Source of the DNA: Acidobacteriota bacterium
GTDB lineage: Bacteria > Acidobacteriota > Terriglobia > UBA7540
DNA: 5,611 bases
Assembly (NCBI GenBank): GCA_021827245.1
Contig: JAKAWN010000439.1
Span: forward strand, 1-5,611
Direction of reading: 5' to 3'
Position numbers and translations under genes: made by a program. Below the pieces are notes generated by a model. The model was not told the origin of the DNA. It saw only the letters and a list, made by a program, of their open reading frames with translations, and did not search any database. Below, one piece after another: positions 1-5,611 of this stretch; position 1 is the first letter of the stretch; each line of letters opens with the position of its first letter.

Positions 1-288
1 CGATCTGATCCGGTTCGAAAGCTCGGCCGCAATGATCGCATGATCGGGCCAGCCTGCCTGGCTATCGAGTATCACATCCGGCCCGTGGCGCTAAGCCGCG
101 TCATCGCTTCTGCTCTGTGCTATGACTATGAGGGTGACGAAGGCGCGCAAATGATTCAGACCCTCATTCGAGAGCAGGGTTTGGCAGACGTTCTGAGAGA
201 GGTGAGCGGCCTTGAGCCTTCTCATGAACTGGTACCTATGATCCGGAATGCGTACCAAGAATTGGAAAGAAGAGATAAGCGCGAATAA
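1..288 (+). CDS. mtlD: Mannitol-1-phosphate 5-dehydrogenase, C-terminal part (5' end outside window)
   Basis: This is the last 95 codons of a gene that is open from the first base of the window and ends at TAA 286-288. The family oxidises mannitol 1-phosphate to fructose 6-phosphate with NAD+ in the cytoplasm. The call rests on remembered similarity to the C-terminal helical domain of E. coli MtlD. The visible start, DPVRKLGRNDRMIGPA, matches the PLRKL...DRLI block, followed by LAIEY (MtlD: TLEY). Near the end, VSGLEPSHELV followed by AYQEL corresponds to ISGLDANSEVV and AYKAM. An ATG at 40 is internal, because the similarity continues upstream of it. The NAD-binding domain and catalytic lysine are outside the window. 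A related long-chain polyol or hexuronate dehydrogenase is the main alternative. The gene probably ends an upstream polyol operon. Confidence 0.8.
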   Translation, partial: RSDPVRKLGRNDRMIGPACLAIEYHIRPVALSRVIASALCYDYEGDEGAQMIQTLIREQGLADVLREVSGLEPSHELVPMIRNAYQELERRDKRE

Positions 289-428
289 AAGCTTGCTGCC
301 CGCCGCCCGGCCCAACACAGTTCCAGCCTACAATCATCTCCTAGTGGGTCGCACGGGGGTTCAACAATCTGCGAGCAGCCCGGCCAAGTCGAAAAGGCCA
401 GGCAGCGCGAATCCACAGGTTCTTAAAC

Positions 429-434
429 GGAGGA
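429..434 (+). promoter_or_regulatory. Ribosome binding site of the GntR regulator
   Basis: GGAGGA lies 7 bases before ATG 442 in an A/T-rich leader. It is a strong Shine-Dalgarno match and fixes the start of the GntR-family gene. I see no convincing -35/-10 pair in the 153-bp gap upstream (289-441), and no terminator hairpin after the dehydrogenase stop. Confidence 0.8.
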
Positions 435-441
435 ATAAATA

Positions 442-1155
442 ATGCTGCCGCGCATTGGAGAGGCAAGACAGCCGCTGCACAAGAGGGTTGTGGAAATCCT
501 GTCAGAGAGAATCTTTTCCGGAGAGTTCTCTGTGAACTCATACCTTCCCCCCGAATGGGATCTGGCTCAGAGCCTGGGTGTCAGCCGGACGGTCATCCGG
601 GAGGCGATCAAGCTGATGGAAAGCAGGGGGCTTGTCCGAATTGAAAGGGGCGTCGGAACGGCTGTTGCGGAGGCCGAGCATGATCGAGTTTCGGACTCTC
701 TCAAAGTCCTTTTGCGGCGCAAAGGCCATATGGTCAAACACCTCATCGAGGTCCGCGTGTTGCTGGAGGTCGGGATGGTCGGTCTGGCTGCACGGCGGCG
801 CACCGACGAAAATCTGGCCGCGATGAAGAGGTACCTTGAAATCATGCGCGAAAAACCTGGGGAGCCCGAAGGATACGTTGACGCTGATGTGGAATTCCAT
901 GCTGAAATTGCTCGTGCCACGCAGAATCCTGCACTGTTACTCCTGCTTGCGCCCTTGTCTGACATGCTTCGTGAAAGCAGGATCGCAACTTTTTCCGGGT
1001 CTCGGATGGTACGCCTGAGAACCAGACAACACGAAGAGATTTGCCGGATGATCGAACTGCAGGATGAGGAAGGGGCCAGAACTGCCATGAGCCGGCACTT
1101 GGGCGATACGGCCAAAGATCTGGCCAGGCACTTGAGCAAGCAAAAGCTCATGTAA
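442..1155 (+). CDS. GntR-family transcriptional regulator, FadR subfamily (FCD domain)
   Basis: A 237-residue cytoplasmic DNA-binding regulator, of usual length for FadR-type GntR proteins. Residues about 12-75 form the winged helix-turn-helix, with the typical LPPEWDLAQSLGVSRTVIREAI stretch (35-56) and the wing GLVRIERGVGTAV (63-75). Residues about 95-232 form the all-helical FCD ligand domain. The metal-coordinating set of this domain can be aligned as D149, H153, H197 and H219, with the family spacing D-x3-H and the last two His 22 residues apart, so metal binding is probably retained. Family members usually sense organic acids, sugar acids or related carboxylates and repress catabolic genes. 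It lies 153 bp downstream of the mannitol-phosphate dehydrogenase and on the same strand, so control of that polyol locus is plausible, but the ligand cannot be read from the sequence. It is separated by 415 bp from the efflux genes and probably unrelated to them. Confidence 0.93.
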   Translation: MLPRIGEARQPLHKRVVEILSERIFSGEFSVNSYLPPEWDLAQSLGVSRTVIREAIKLMESRGLVRIERGVGTAVAEAEHDRVSDSLKVLLRRKGHMVKHLIEVRVLLEVGMVGLAARRRTDENLAAMKRYLEIMREKPGEPEGYVDADVEFHAEIARATQNPALLLLLAPLSDMLRESRIATFSGSRMVRLRTRQHEEICRMIELQDEEGARTAMSRHLGDTAKDLARHLSKQKLM

Positions 1156-1570
1156 GCGAGCGATATCCGTCCCGCGGGAGTTTGCGAAGTAAGGTTGCCG
1201 GAGAATTCACCAGGTCTGCGCGCCGTGCAAATCCTGGACTTTCATCCGATGATCAAAACCTTGCTCTTCCTAAGCGTAGATAACAGGACGAAGCAGGTGT
1301 CTCACGCCACCTCTTTGGTCAGCTGTCGCCAGGCTGTTCAGGCGCGTACGGACCCCTCTGGAGTGGATCCTATTTCGTCTTCCAGCTATTCTGCGAAATG
1401 CTTATACTATCACCCCGTGGGACCTTCAACAGCCAGCGCCACGGCCGTTCAAATCCTTCCTGAGATAGCCTCCTACGAGGTCGCTAGAAGCGAACCGTCC
1501 CCAACAGGAATCTCGCATACGAGAAAATAAATGTGAGTGCAGACTCACAAGTCCATGATAACATGCGAGC
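1156..1570 (+). other. Intergenic region of 415 bp, no credible gene
   Basis: The stretch separates the GntR regulator from the TetR regulator. The only sizeable open frame on the + strand (TTG 1195 to 1530, 111 codons) has no ribosome binding site, no recognisable domain and an ordinary random-looking composition, so I do not call it. Contents noted are a perfect 10-bp palindrome TCCCGCGGGA at 1170-1179, a weak inverted repeat AGGTG/CACCT at 1295-1299 and 1308-1312, a TATACT hexamer at 1403-1408 that resembles a -10 box but lacks a good -35, and the operator-like repeat at 1532-1549. No tRNA, riboswitch or U-tailed terminator was recognised. Confidence 0.6.
1532..1549. promoter_or_regulatory. 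Probable TetR operator: perfect 7-4-7 inverted repeat
   Basis: TGTGAGT (1532-1538) and ACTCACA (1543-1549) are exact reverse complements separated by GCAG, giving an 18-bp dyad. Size, symmetry and position fit a TetR-family operator: it ends 21 bp before the ATG of the TetR gene, where a bound dimer would block the promoter. Weak -10-like hexamers follow it (CATGAT 1554-1559 or GATAAC 1557-1562), and no good -35 is visible. Binding by the adjacent regulator is inferred. I did not see a second copy of the repeat elsewhere in the window. Confidence 0.72.
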
Positions 1571-2191
1571 ATGTCCTCACGTTTAGCCACGGCCCCGCGT
1601 CGCATGCCCCAGCAACAGAGGGGCCAGCGGCGTGTAGCCAGCCTGCTGCGCGCCGCCGCGTCCGTTATCGCTGAGGTGGGATACGCGCCAGCAACAATGT
1701 CGGCCATCGCTGAACGGTCGAATTCCTCGATTGGCTCGTTGTACCAATTCTTCCCAAACAAAGAATCGGTGGCCGAGGCACTGCGGGCTCGATACGTTAA
1801 GGACCTCGAGCGGCTATGGAAGTCGCTCGCCGCGGAGGCTGGAAGTCTGACGGTTGAGGAGCTTGTATCCCGCCTCATACATTCGCAGGTCGAGTTCGCG
1901 AAGGGGCATGCAGCTTTCCTTGCCCTCTTCGAAGCACCGCCGACAGTGAACAGCCCGCAACGGCGGGAGATCATCCGTGGCCGGATCGCTCGGGTCATTC
2001 TAAAGCGCAATCCCGGCCTGCCGAGAAGCGAGGCCCTGCGAACTGCAGCAGTGATGCAGCAGATCGTGAGAGGCCTGCTTACGCTCTATGCGCGGGCTGA
2101 CGGGGCAGGAAGAGGCGCGATTCTTGGCGAGTTCGAAGATCTCTTAACGGGATACTTGGCTCCCAAGCTGGGAGGCCAGAAACAAGAGTAG
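1571..2191 (+). CDS. TetR/AcrR-family transcriptional regulator
   Basis: A 206-residue one-component repressor. The N-terminal TetR DNA-binding domain covers residues about 20-66. It reads helix 1 LLRAAASVIAEVGYAPATM, then the helix-turn-helix SAIAERSNSSIGSLYQFFPN (44-63), followed by KESVAEAL. GSLYQFFPNKE is the hallmark recognition-helix end of the family. Residues about 75-200 form the variable helical ligand and dimer domain, whose ligand cannot be predicted. The start is ATG 1571: an in-frame TAA at 1559-1561 rules out a longer protein, and the next in-frame ATG at 1604 has no better ribosome site. No good Shine-Dalgarno precedes 1571, so the message may have a very short leader. It sits directly behind a perfect 18-bp inverted repeat and heads a same-strand cluster of hydrolase, adaptor and pump genes. 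This is the usual layout for an autoregulated efflux repressor. Confidence 0.93.
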   Translation: MSSRLATAPRRMPQQQRGQRRVASLLRAAASVIAEVGYAPATMSAIAERSNSSIGSLYQFFPNKESVAEALRARYVKDLERLWKSLAAEAGSLTVEELVSRLIHSQVEFAKGHAAFLALFEAPPTVNSPQRREIIRGRIARVILKRNPGLPRSEALRTAAVMQQIVRGLLTLYARADGAGRGAILGEFEDLLTGYLAPKLGGQKQE

Positions 2192-2302
2192 AGAAGGAAG
2201 GATCAGGAGAAGCTTAGAAGGAAGTCAGGCGAATCAATCGGCAAGCCCTCCCGAGATTTGCCTTGGGCTCGCGCCAGCCTAAGCCACCGAGAAATCCATG
2301 AA

Positions 2303-2310
2303 GGGAAAGG
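2303..2310 (+). promoter_or_regulatory. Ribosome binding site that sets the hydrolase start
   Basis: GGGAAAGG ends 7 bases before ATG 2318. It favours this ATG over an in-frame TTG at 2258, which lacks a ribosome site and would add 20 residues that do not look like this family. The 126-bp gap from the TetR stop (2192-2317) also carries a purine-rich run with several AGGA repeats at about 2187-2224 but no start codon near it. Confidence 0.6.
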
Positions 2311-2317
2311 TCCGGTC

Positions 2318-2903
2318 ATGAGCGAACTCATTCTGGCTCCCCGGCGGACCGCCGTCGTTGTCAATGATATTCAAAAAGGCATTGCAGGCGTCCCGGGCGC
2401 TCCCCATTCCGCATCGAGCGTCGTGGCTAACTGCGCGCGGCTCGTCGCCGCCCGGGAGTCTGGAACTCGGCCAGTTCTTGTTCATGTAGGCGGCTCCCAG
2501 GACGGCCGTGAACGTTTAAGTCCAGCCGTTGACCAATCAGCGCAGGGTCCCGCGACACTGCCGCCCGGCTGGAGCGACTTCGTTCCGGATCTCGGCAGCC
2601 ATCCGCGTGACATTGTGATTCTGAAGCGCCAATGGGGCGACTTCTACGGCACCCACCTCGACTTGCAACTGCGCCGGCGAGGGCTTACGACGATCGTCCT
2701 ATGTGGCATCGCAACGGAGTTTGGGGGAGGGGAGCACGGCCTGCGATGCCTATGAGCGCGGGTACGAGCAAGTCCTTGTCGAGGACGCAATGACGGGGCT
2801 CGGGGCAGAGAGACAAGCGAATTCTGTGAAACGCATTTTTCCACGCATCGGGCTCATGCGGCTTACAGAGGAAGTCATCAAGGCTCTGGGGGCAAAAGCC
2901 TGA
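2318..2903 (+). pseudogene. Isochorismatase-like cysteine hydrolase, interrupted by a +1 frameshift
   Basis: Two frames join to make one protein of about 194 residues, a normal length for the family. The first frame runs from ATG 2318 to TGA 2753-2755. The rest of the fold continues one frame over, from the G-rich tract at 2723-2732 to TGA 2901-2903, including ACDAYERGYEQVLVEDAMTG and the closing IFPRIGLMRLTEEV block. The catalytic triad of the family is present: D17 (VVVNDIQKGI), K103 (VILKRQWGDFYGTHLD) and C129 (LCGIATEFG). The family hydrolyses amide, ester or vinyl-ether bonds in small molecules, and the real substrate here is unknown. As written, the product would stop 17 residues after C129 and lose the last third of the Rossmann-like core, so it should be inactive. 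The shift could be true decay or a homopolymer base-calling error. It lies between the TetR gene and the pump genes and probably shares their transcript. Confidence 0.82.
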
Positions 2904-3064
2904 CTCCTAGCGCCGGCGTACAGTTATGCGAATGGATTGGCGAAGGCTCATGGCCGCGTGGGGACGGAACAACCGGATAGGTCACGGTCGCGGAAGAGGC
3001 GTGCCTTGCGCGGCCGGCGGAGCCAGGTTGCAAGAGAGCGTCTAAAGGATGAACGGTCATTGTG

Positions 3065-3069
3065 GGAGG
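3065..3069 (+). promoter_or_regulatory. Ribosome binding site that sets the adaptor start
   Basis: GGAGG lies 5 bases before ATG 3075. This supports MKTSKWVV as the true N-terminus and not the longer open frame beginning at 2937, whose extra 46 residues are Arg-rich, resemble no family and would bury the signal peptide. The gap 2904-3074 (171 bp) shows no clear promoter or terminator, which fits read-through from upstream. Confidence 0.8.
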
Positions 3070-3074
3070 AAACG

Positions 3075-4226
3075 ATGAAAACAAGCAAGTGGGTAGTGGC
3101 TGCTCTGGCCACACTCGCCGCGGCTTTCTACACCGGATGCGGGCGTCGAACAGCCGCCGCGCCGCCGCACCACTCCCCTGCGCCGGTTGTTGAAGTTGCG
3201 CCGGTTGTCCAGAGGAATGTGCCGATTTACGGCAGTTGGATGGGAACGCTTGAGGGCTATGTAAACGCCAAGATCTCGCCGCAAGTTAGCGGTTACCTGA
3301 TCCGGCAGGACTACCATGAAGGCGACCTGGTACGGAAGGGCCGGGTGCTGTTTGAGATTGATCCTCGCCCCTTTCAGGCGGTGCTCGACGAAGCCAAAGG
3401 TCAGCTCGCGCAGGCAGAGGCTCAGCTCGGCAAAGCCACGCTCGACGTGAACCGCGATATTCCCGAAGCCAAAGTTCACGCGATTCCCCAAATGCAACTT
3501 GAAGACGACAGGCAGACCAAGTTGCAGGCCGAAGCCTCCGTTGAAACAGACAAGGCGGCTGTCGAGCAGGCGCAACTGAACCTGGGCTACACCAAGGTGC
3601 GTTCGCTCATCAGCGGGATCGCCGGCGTTGCACAAGTTCAGGTGGGTAACCTGGTCACACCCTCAAGCGTGCTCACGAGCGTCTCCCAGGTGAATCCGAT
3701 CAAGGCATACTTCCAGATTAGTGGCGTCGAGTGGCTGCGGATGACCGGCGAGGTCAGCTCCGGCGGCGTGAATTTGCTTTCCGGCATGAAGGCCGTTCCG
3801 CTCCAGCTCATTCTGGCGAACGGCAAGACTTACGGCTATCCGGGGCGAATCCTTTTTGCCGACCGGGCGATGGATCTCCAAACGGGAACCATTGGGATTG
3901 TGGGCGCCTTTCCGAATCCCCGGCGCATTCTCCGCCCGGAGGAGCCGGCAACCGTCCGCGCCCTCACTGAAGTTTTGCACAATGCGCTCCTTGTTCCCCA
4001 GGCTGCGGTCATACAACTGCAGGGCAGCTATCAAGTGGCCGTGGTCGGAGCCGGCAACCACATCAGCATCCGCAGCGTTCAGGTGGGACCGCAAGTCGGA
4101 CCCCTATGGGTCGTCACACATGGACTCGGGCCGCATGAGCGCGTGGTGGTGGTGGGCGCTGAGAAGGTGCGGACGGGGATGGTCGTCAATCCGGAGCCCT
4201 ACACGCCATCCGCGAAGGAGAATTAA
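3075..4226 (+). CDS. RND efflux periplasmic adaptor (membrane fusion protein, AcrA/HlyD type), lipoprotein
   Basis: A 383-residue adaptor that would bridge an inner-membrane RND pump and an outer-membrane channel in the periplasm. Residues 1-22 form a signal peptide with basic start MKTSK, a hydrophobic core and a lipobox-like YTGC, with Cys22 the likely lipidated residue. Tyr at -3 is atypical. Residues about 63-105 hold the first lipoyl half (ISPQVSGYLIRQDYHEGDLV, then KKG-like RKG, LFEIDPRPFQ). Residues about 105-170 form the alpha-helical hairpin, rich in Ala, Gln and Glu (AKGQLAQAEAQLGKA). Residues 171-200 hold the second lipoyl half (LGYTKVRSLISGIAGVAQVQ, VGNLV). The beta-barrel and membrane-proximal domains follow, with VNPIKAYFQIS and VPQAAVIQLQGSYQVAVV. 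Length and domain order are typical. The pump gene begins 3 bp after its stop, so the two are surely cotranscribed. Confidence 0.95.
   Translation: MKTSKWVVAALATLAAAFYTGCGRRTAAAPPHHSPAPVVEVAPVVQRNVPIYGSWMGTLEGYVNAKISPQVSGYLIRQDYHEGDLVRKGRVLFEIDPRPFQAVLDEAKGQLAQAEAQLGKATLDVNRDIPEAKVHAIPQMQLEDDRQTKLQAEASVETDKAAVEQAQLNLGYTKVRSLISGIAGVAQVQVGNLVTPSSVLTSVSQVNPIKAYFQISGVEWLRMTGEVSSGGVNLLSGMKAVPLQLILANGKTYGYPGRILFADRAMDLQTGTIGIVGAFPNPRRILRPEEPATVRALTEVLHNALLVPQAAVIQLQGSYQVAVVGAGNHISIRSVQVGPQVGPLWVVTHGLGPHERVVVVGAEKVRTGMVVNPEPYTPSAKEN
4215..4220 (+). promoter_or_regulatory. Ribosome binding site of the pump gene, inside the adaptor's last codons
   Basis: AAGGAG sits 9 bases before GTG 4230 and overlaps the final codons of the adaptor gene. 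This supports a GTG start for the pump, gives the expected N-terminus VSKFFINRPI, and suggests translational coupling of the two proteins. Confidence 0.75.
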
Positions 4227-4229
4227 CTC

Positions 4230-5611
4230 GTGTCAAAATTCTTCATCAACCGCCCCATCGTCGCCATCGTCATTGCAATCCTGACGGTTATCCTGGGCAT
4301 CATTACTGTCATACGTCTTCCGGTAGCCCAATACCCTGATATCACACCTCCCGAAACCCAGATTCGAGCTACCTTCGTCGGCGCCGACGCCAAAACCCTC
4401 GCTGAATCGGTGGCTACGCCCATTGAAGAGCAAATGAGCGGCGTGGACAACATGAACTACATGTGGTCCGTCAACGCCACCGCCAACGGCCAGACCACCA
4501 TGGTCGTGGACTTTGCCGTCGGGACCAACTCGGACACCGACCTAATGCTTACTCAAGAGCGCGAGATCGAAGCTGCGCCTGAATTGCCCGCCCAAGTGGC
4601 GCAATACGGCGTGACGATCCAGAAATCCACGCACAATCCGCTGATGCTTGTTGCCCTCTATTCCCCGCATGGCACCCACAACGCGCAGTTTTTGGCCAAT
4701 TACGCTTACATCAACCTCGTTGATCCAATTACGCGCGTGCCGGGGGTGGCCAACGTGCTGATTTTTGGGGCAGGCCAATACGCGATGAGAATTTGGCTGG
4801 ATCCGGCCAAGCTGGCTCGGCTGGGAATCACGGTTTCGGATGTGATCAGCGCTGTCGAGTCGCAAAACACGGTAAACCCGGCCGGGCAGATCGGCAGCCA
4901 GCCGGTGCCCCCCGGCCAGCAATATACGTATCCCGTGCTGGCCCAGGGACGCCTGGTGACCACGCAGCAGTTTGGCAACATCATCGTGCGCGAAGAGCCC
5001 AATGGCGGCGTCGTGCGGCTCAAGGATGTGGCGAAGATTGAGCTGGGAACGCAGTTTTACACGCTGACGGGCCGGCTGAACGGCAAGCCGAGCGCGATCA
5101 TCGCCGTGTTCCCGTTGCCCGGCGCGAATGCTATCAAAACGGCGAACGCCGTCAAGGCGTTGATGGCCCGATGGAAGCCGCACTTTCCTCAGGACATGAA
5201 ATACGTGGTATCGCTCGACACGACGCGCGCCGTGACCGAGGGTATCAGGGAAATCGTCTTGACGCTTTTGATCGCCATCGTCCTGGTGATTTTGGTAGTC
5301 TTTGTTTTCCTGCAAGGCTGGCGGGCCACGCTGATTCCGCTATTGGCTGTGCCGGTGTCGTTGGTTGGCACATTCATCTTGTTTCCCGTGTTTGGCTATT
5401 CCATCAACACTCTGACCATGTTCGGCCTGGTGCTGGCCATCGGCCTGGTGGTGGATGACGCGATTGTGGTGGTCGAAGTCGTCGAGCGCCACATTGAAGA
5501 AGGCCTGGCGCCGAAGGAGGCCGCGCTCAAAGGCATGGAGGAGATTTCGGGGCCGGTCATCGGCATTGCGCTCGTTCTTTCCTCCGTTTTTGTTCCCACA
5601 GCATTCATCCC
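4230..5611 (+). CDS. RND multidrug efflux pump, HAE1 (AcrB-like) family, N-terminal part (3' end outside window)
   Basis: The frame is open from GTG 4230 to the window edge: 460 full codons, about 44% of the usual 1050 residues. The protein is a proton-driven inner-membrane transporter that takes substrates from the periplasm or outer leaflet. It starts with the hallmark FFINRPIVAIVIAI and transmembrane helix 1 (about 9-28), then LPVAQYPDITPP. The periplasmic porter region follows, with GADAKTL, IEEQMSGVDNMNYM, PGVANVLIFGAGQYAMRIWLD, AVESQNTVNPAGQIG and LKDVAKIELG. Helix 2 is near 338-360, FLQGWRATLIPLLAVPVS leads into helix 3, and helix 4 contains GLVVDDAIVVVE. D409 and D410 correspond to the proton-relay pair D407/D408 of AcrB. 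Blocks before the edge match through VLSSVFVPTAF. I translated the whole stretch and found no frameshift. It is close to AcrB in wording, which favours drug or organic-compound efflux over metal efflux (the CusA type). The substrate is not determinable. Confidence 0.96.
   Translation, partial: MSKFFINRPIVAIVIAILTVILGIITVIRLPVAQYPDITPPETQIRATFVGADAKTLAESVATPIEEQMSGVDNMNYMWSVNATANGQTTMVVDFAVGTNSDTDLMLTQEREIEAAPELPAQVAQYGVTIQKSTHNPLMLVALYSPHGTHNAQFLANYAYINLVDPITRVPGVANVLIFGAGQYAMRIWLDPAKLARLGITVSDVISAVESQNTVNPAGQIGSQPVPPGQQYTYPVLAQGRLVTTQQFGNIIVREEPNGGVVRLKDVAKIELGTQFYTLTGRLNGKPSAIIAVFPLPGANAIKTANAVKALMARWKPHFPQDMKYVVSLDTTRAVTEGIREIVLTLLIAIVLVILVVFVFLQGWRATLIPLLAVPVSLVGTFILFPVFGYSINTLTMFGLVLAIGLVVDDAIVVVEVVERHIEEGLAPKEAALKGMEEISGPVIGIALVLSSVFVPTAFI

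Noticed and set aside
567..1151. 194-codon open frame on the - strand
   Set aside because: It is antisense to the FadR-type regulator, whose domain and metal residues are intact. The Ser/Arg-rich translation is typical of a shadow frame.
1403..1408. TATACT as a -10 box
   Set aside because: The sequence 17-18 bp upstream does not resemble a -35 element, and it lies more than 160 bp before the next gene. Too weak to call a promoter.
1195..1530. 111-codon open frame on the + strand between the two regulators
   Set aside because: It starts with TTG, has no ribosome binding site and no recognisable domain or family wording, and its end lies next to the TetR operator. Most likely a chance open frame.
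1426..2010. 194-codon open frame on the - strand over the TetR gene
   Set aside because: The + strand shows a textbook TetR domain here. The antisense translation is Arg/Ser/Ala-rich with no family resemblance.
2455..2467. GAGT-CTGGA-ACTC inverted repeat resembling a second TetR operator
   Set aside because: It has short 4-bp arms and a 5-bp spacer unlike the 4-bp spacer of the upstream repeat, and it lies inside the hydrolase reading frame. Probably chance.
2720..2732. Programmed ribosomal frameshift site
   Set aside because: A +1 shift would be needed, but there is no known slippery +1 context, stop-codon stimulus or recognisable structure. Decay or a sequencing error is the simpler explanation.
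2937..3074. 46-residue N-terminal extension of the adaptor
   Set aside because: It would place an Arg-rich stretch before an evident lipoprotein signal peptide, and a good ribosome site precedes ATG 3075.
4542..5315. 257-codon open frame on the - strand
   Set aside because: It lies wholly antisense to the clearly coding pump gene and is His-, Arg- and Gln-rich as expected of a shadow frame. It resembles no family.

Overview
The window is chromosomal DNA from a moderately GC-rich Gram-negative bacterium. The outer membrane is implied by the HAE1-type RND pump and its lipoprotein-type adaptor. The wording of the adaptor and pump proteins resembles Acidobacteriota and some Proteobacteria as I remember them. 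Acidobacteriota is my preferred guess, but nothing in the window proves it. All credible genes lie on the + strand.

Region 1 (1-1155) looks like the end of a sugar or polyol locus. It holds the last 95 codons of a mannitol-1-phosphate 5-dehydrogenase, then, after a 153-bp gap, a complete FadR-subfamily GntR regulator (442-1155) with an intact FCD metal-binding signature and a strong ribosome binding site.

Region 2 (1156-1570) is 415 bp with no credible gene. It ends in a perfect 18-bp inverted repeat (1532-1549) just upstream of a TetR-family regulator, which looks like that regulator's operator.

Region 3 (1571-5611) looks like a regulated efflux operon. In order it holds the TetR regulator (1571-2191), an isochorismatase-like cysteine hydrolase broken by a one-base frameshift in a G-rich tract (2318-2903), a lipoprotein-type RND membrane-fusion adaptor (3075-4226), and an RND inner-membrane pump starting at GTG 4230 that runs off the right edge. 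The probable logic is that TetR binds its operator, represses itself and the downstream genes, and is released by a ligand that the pump exports. The hydrolase, if functional, could act on that ligand or a relative of it. An outer-membrane factor gene may follow beyond the edge but is not visible.

I found no RNA gene, CRISPR array, insertion sequence or clear rho-independent terminator. The families are all known ones. The points worth a second look are the frameshift, the operator, and the placing of a small hydrolase inside a pump operon.
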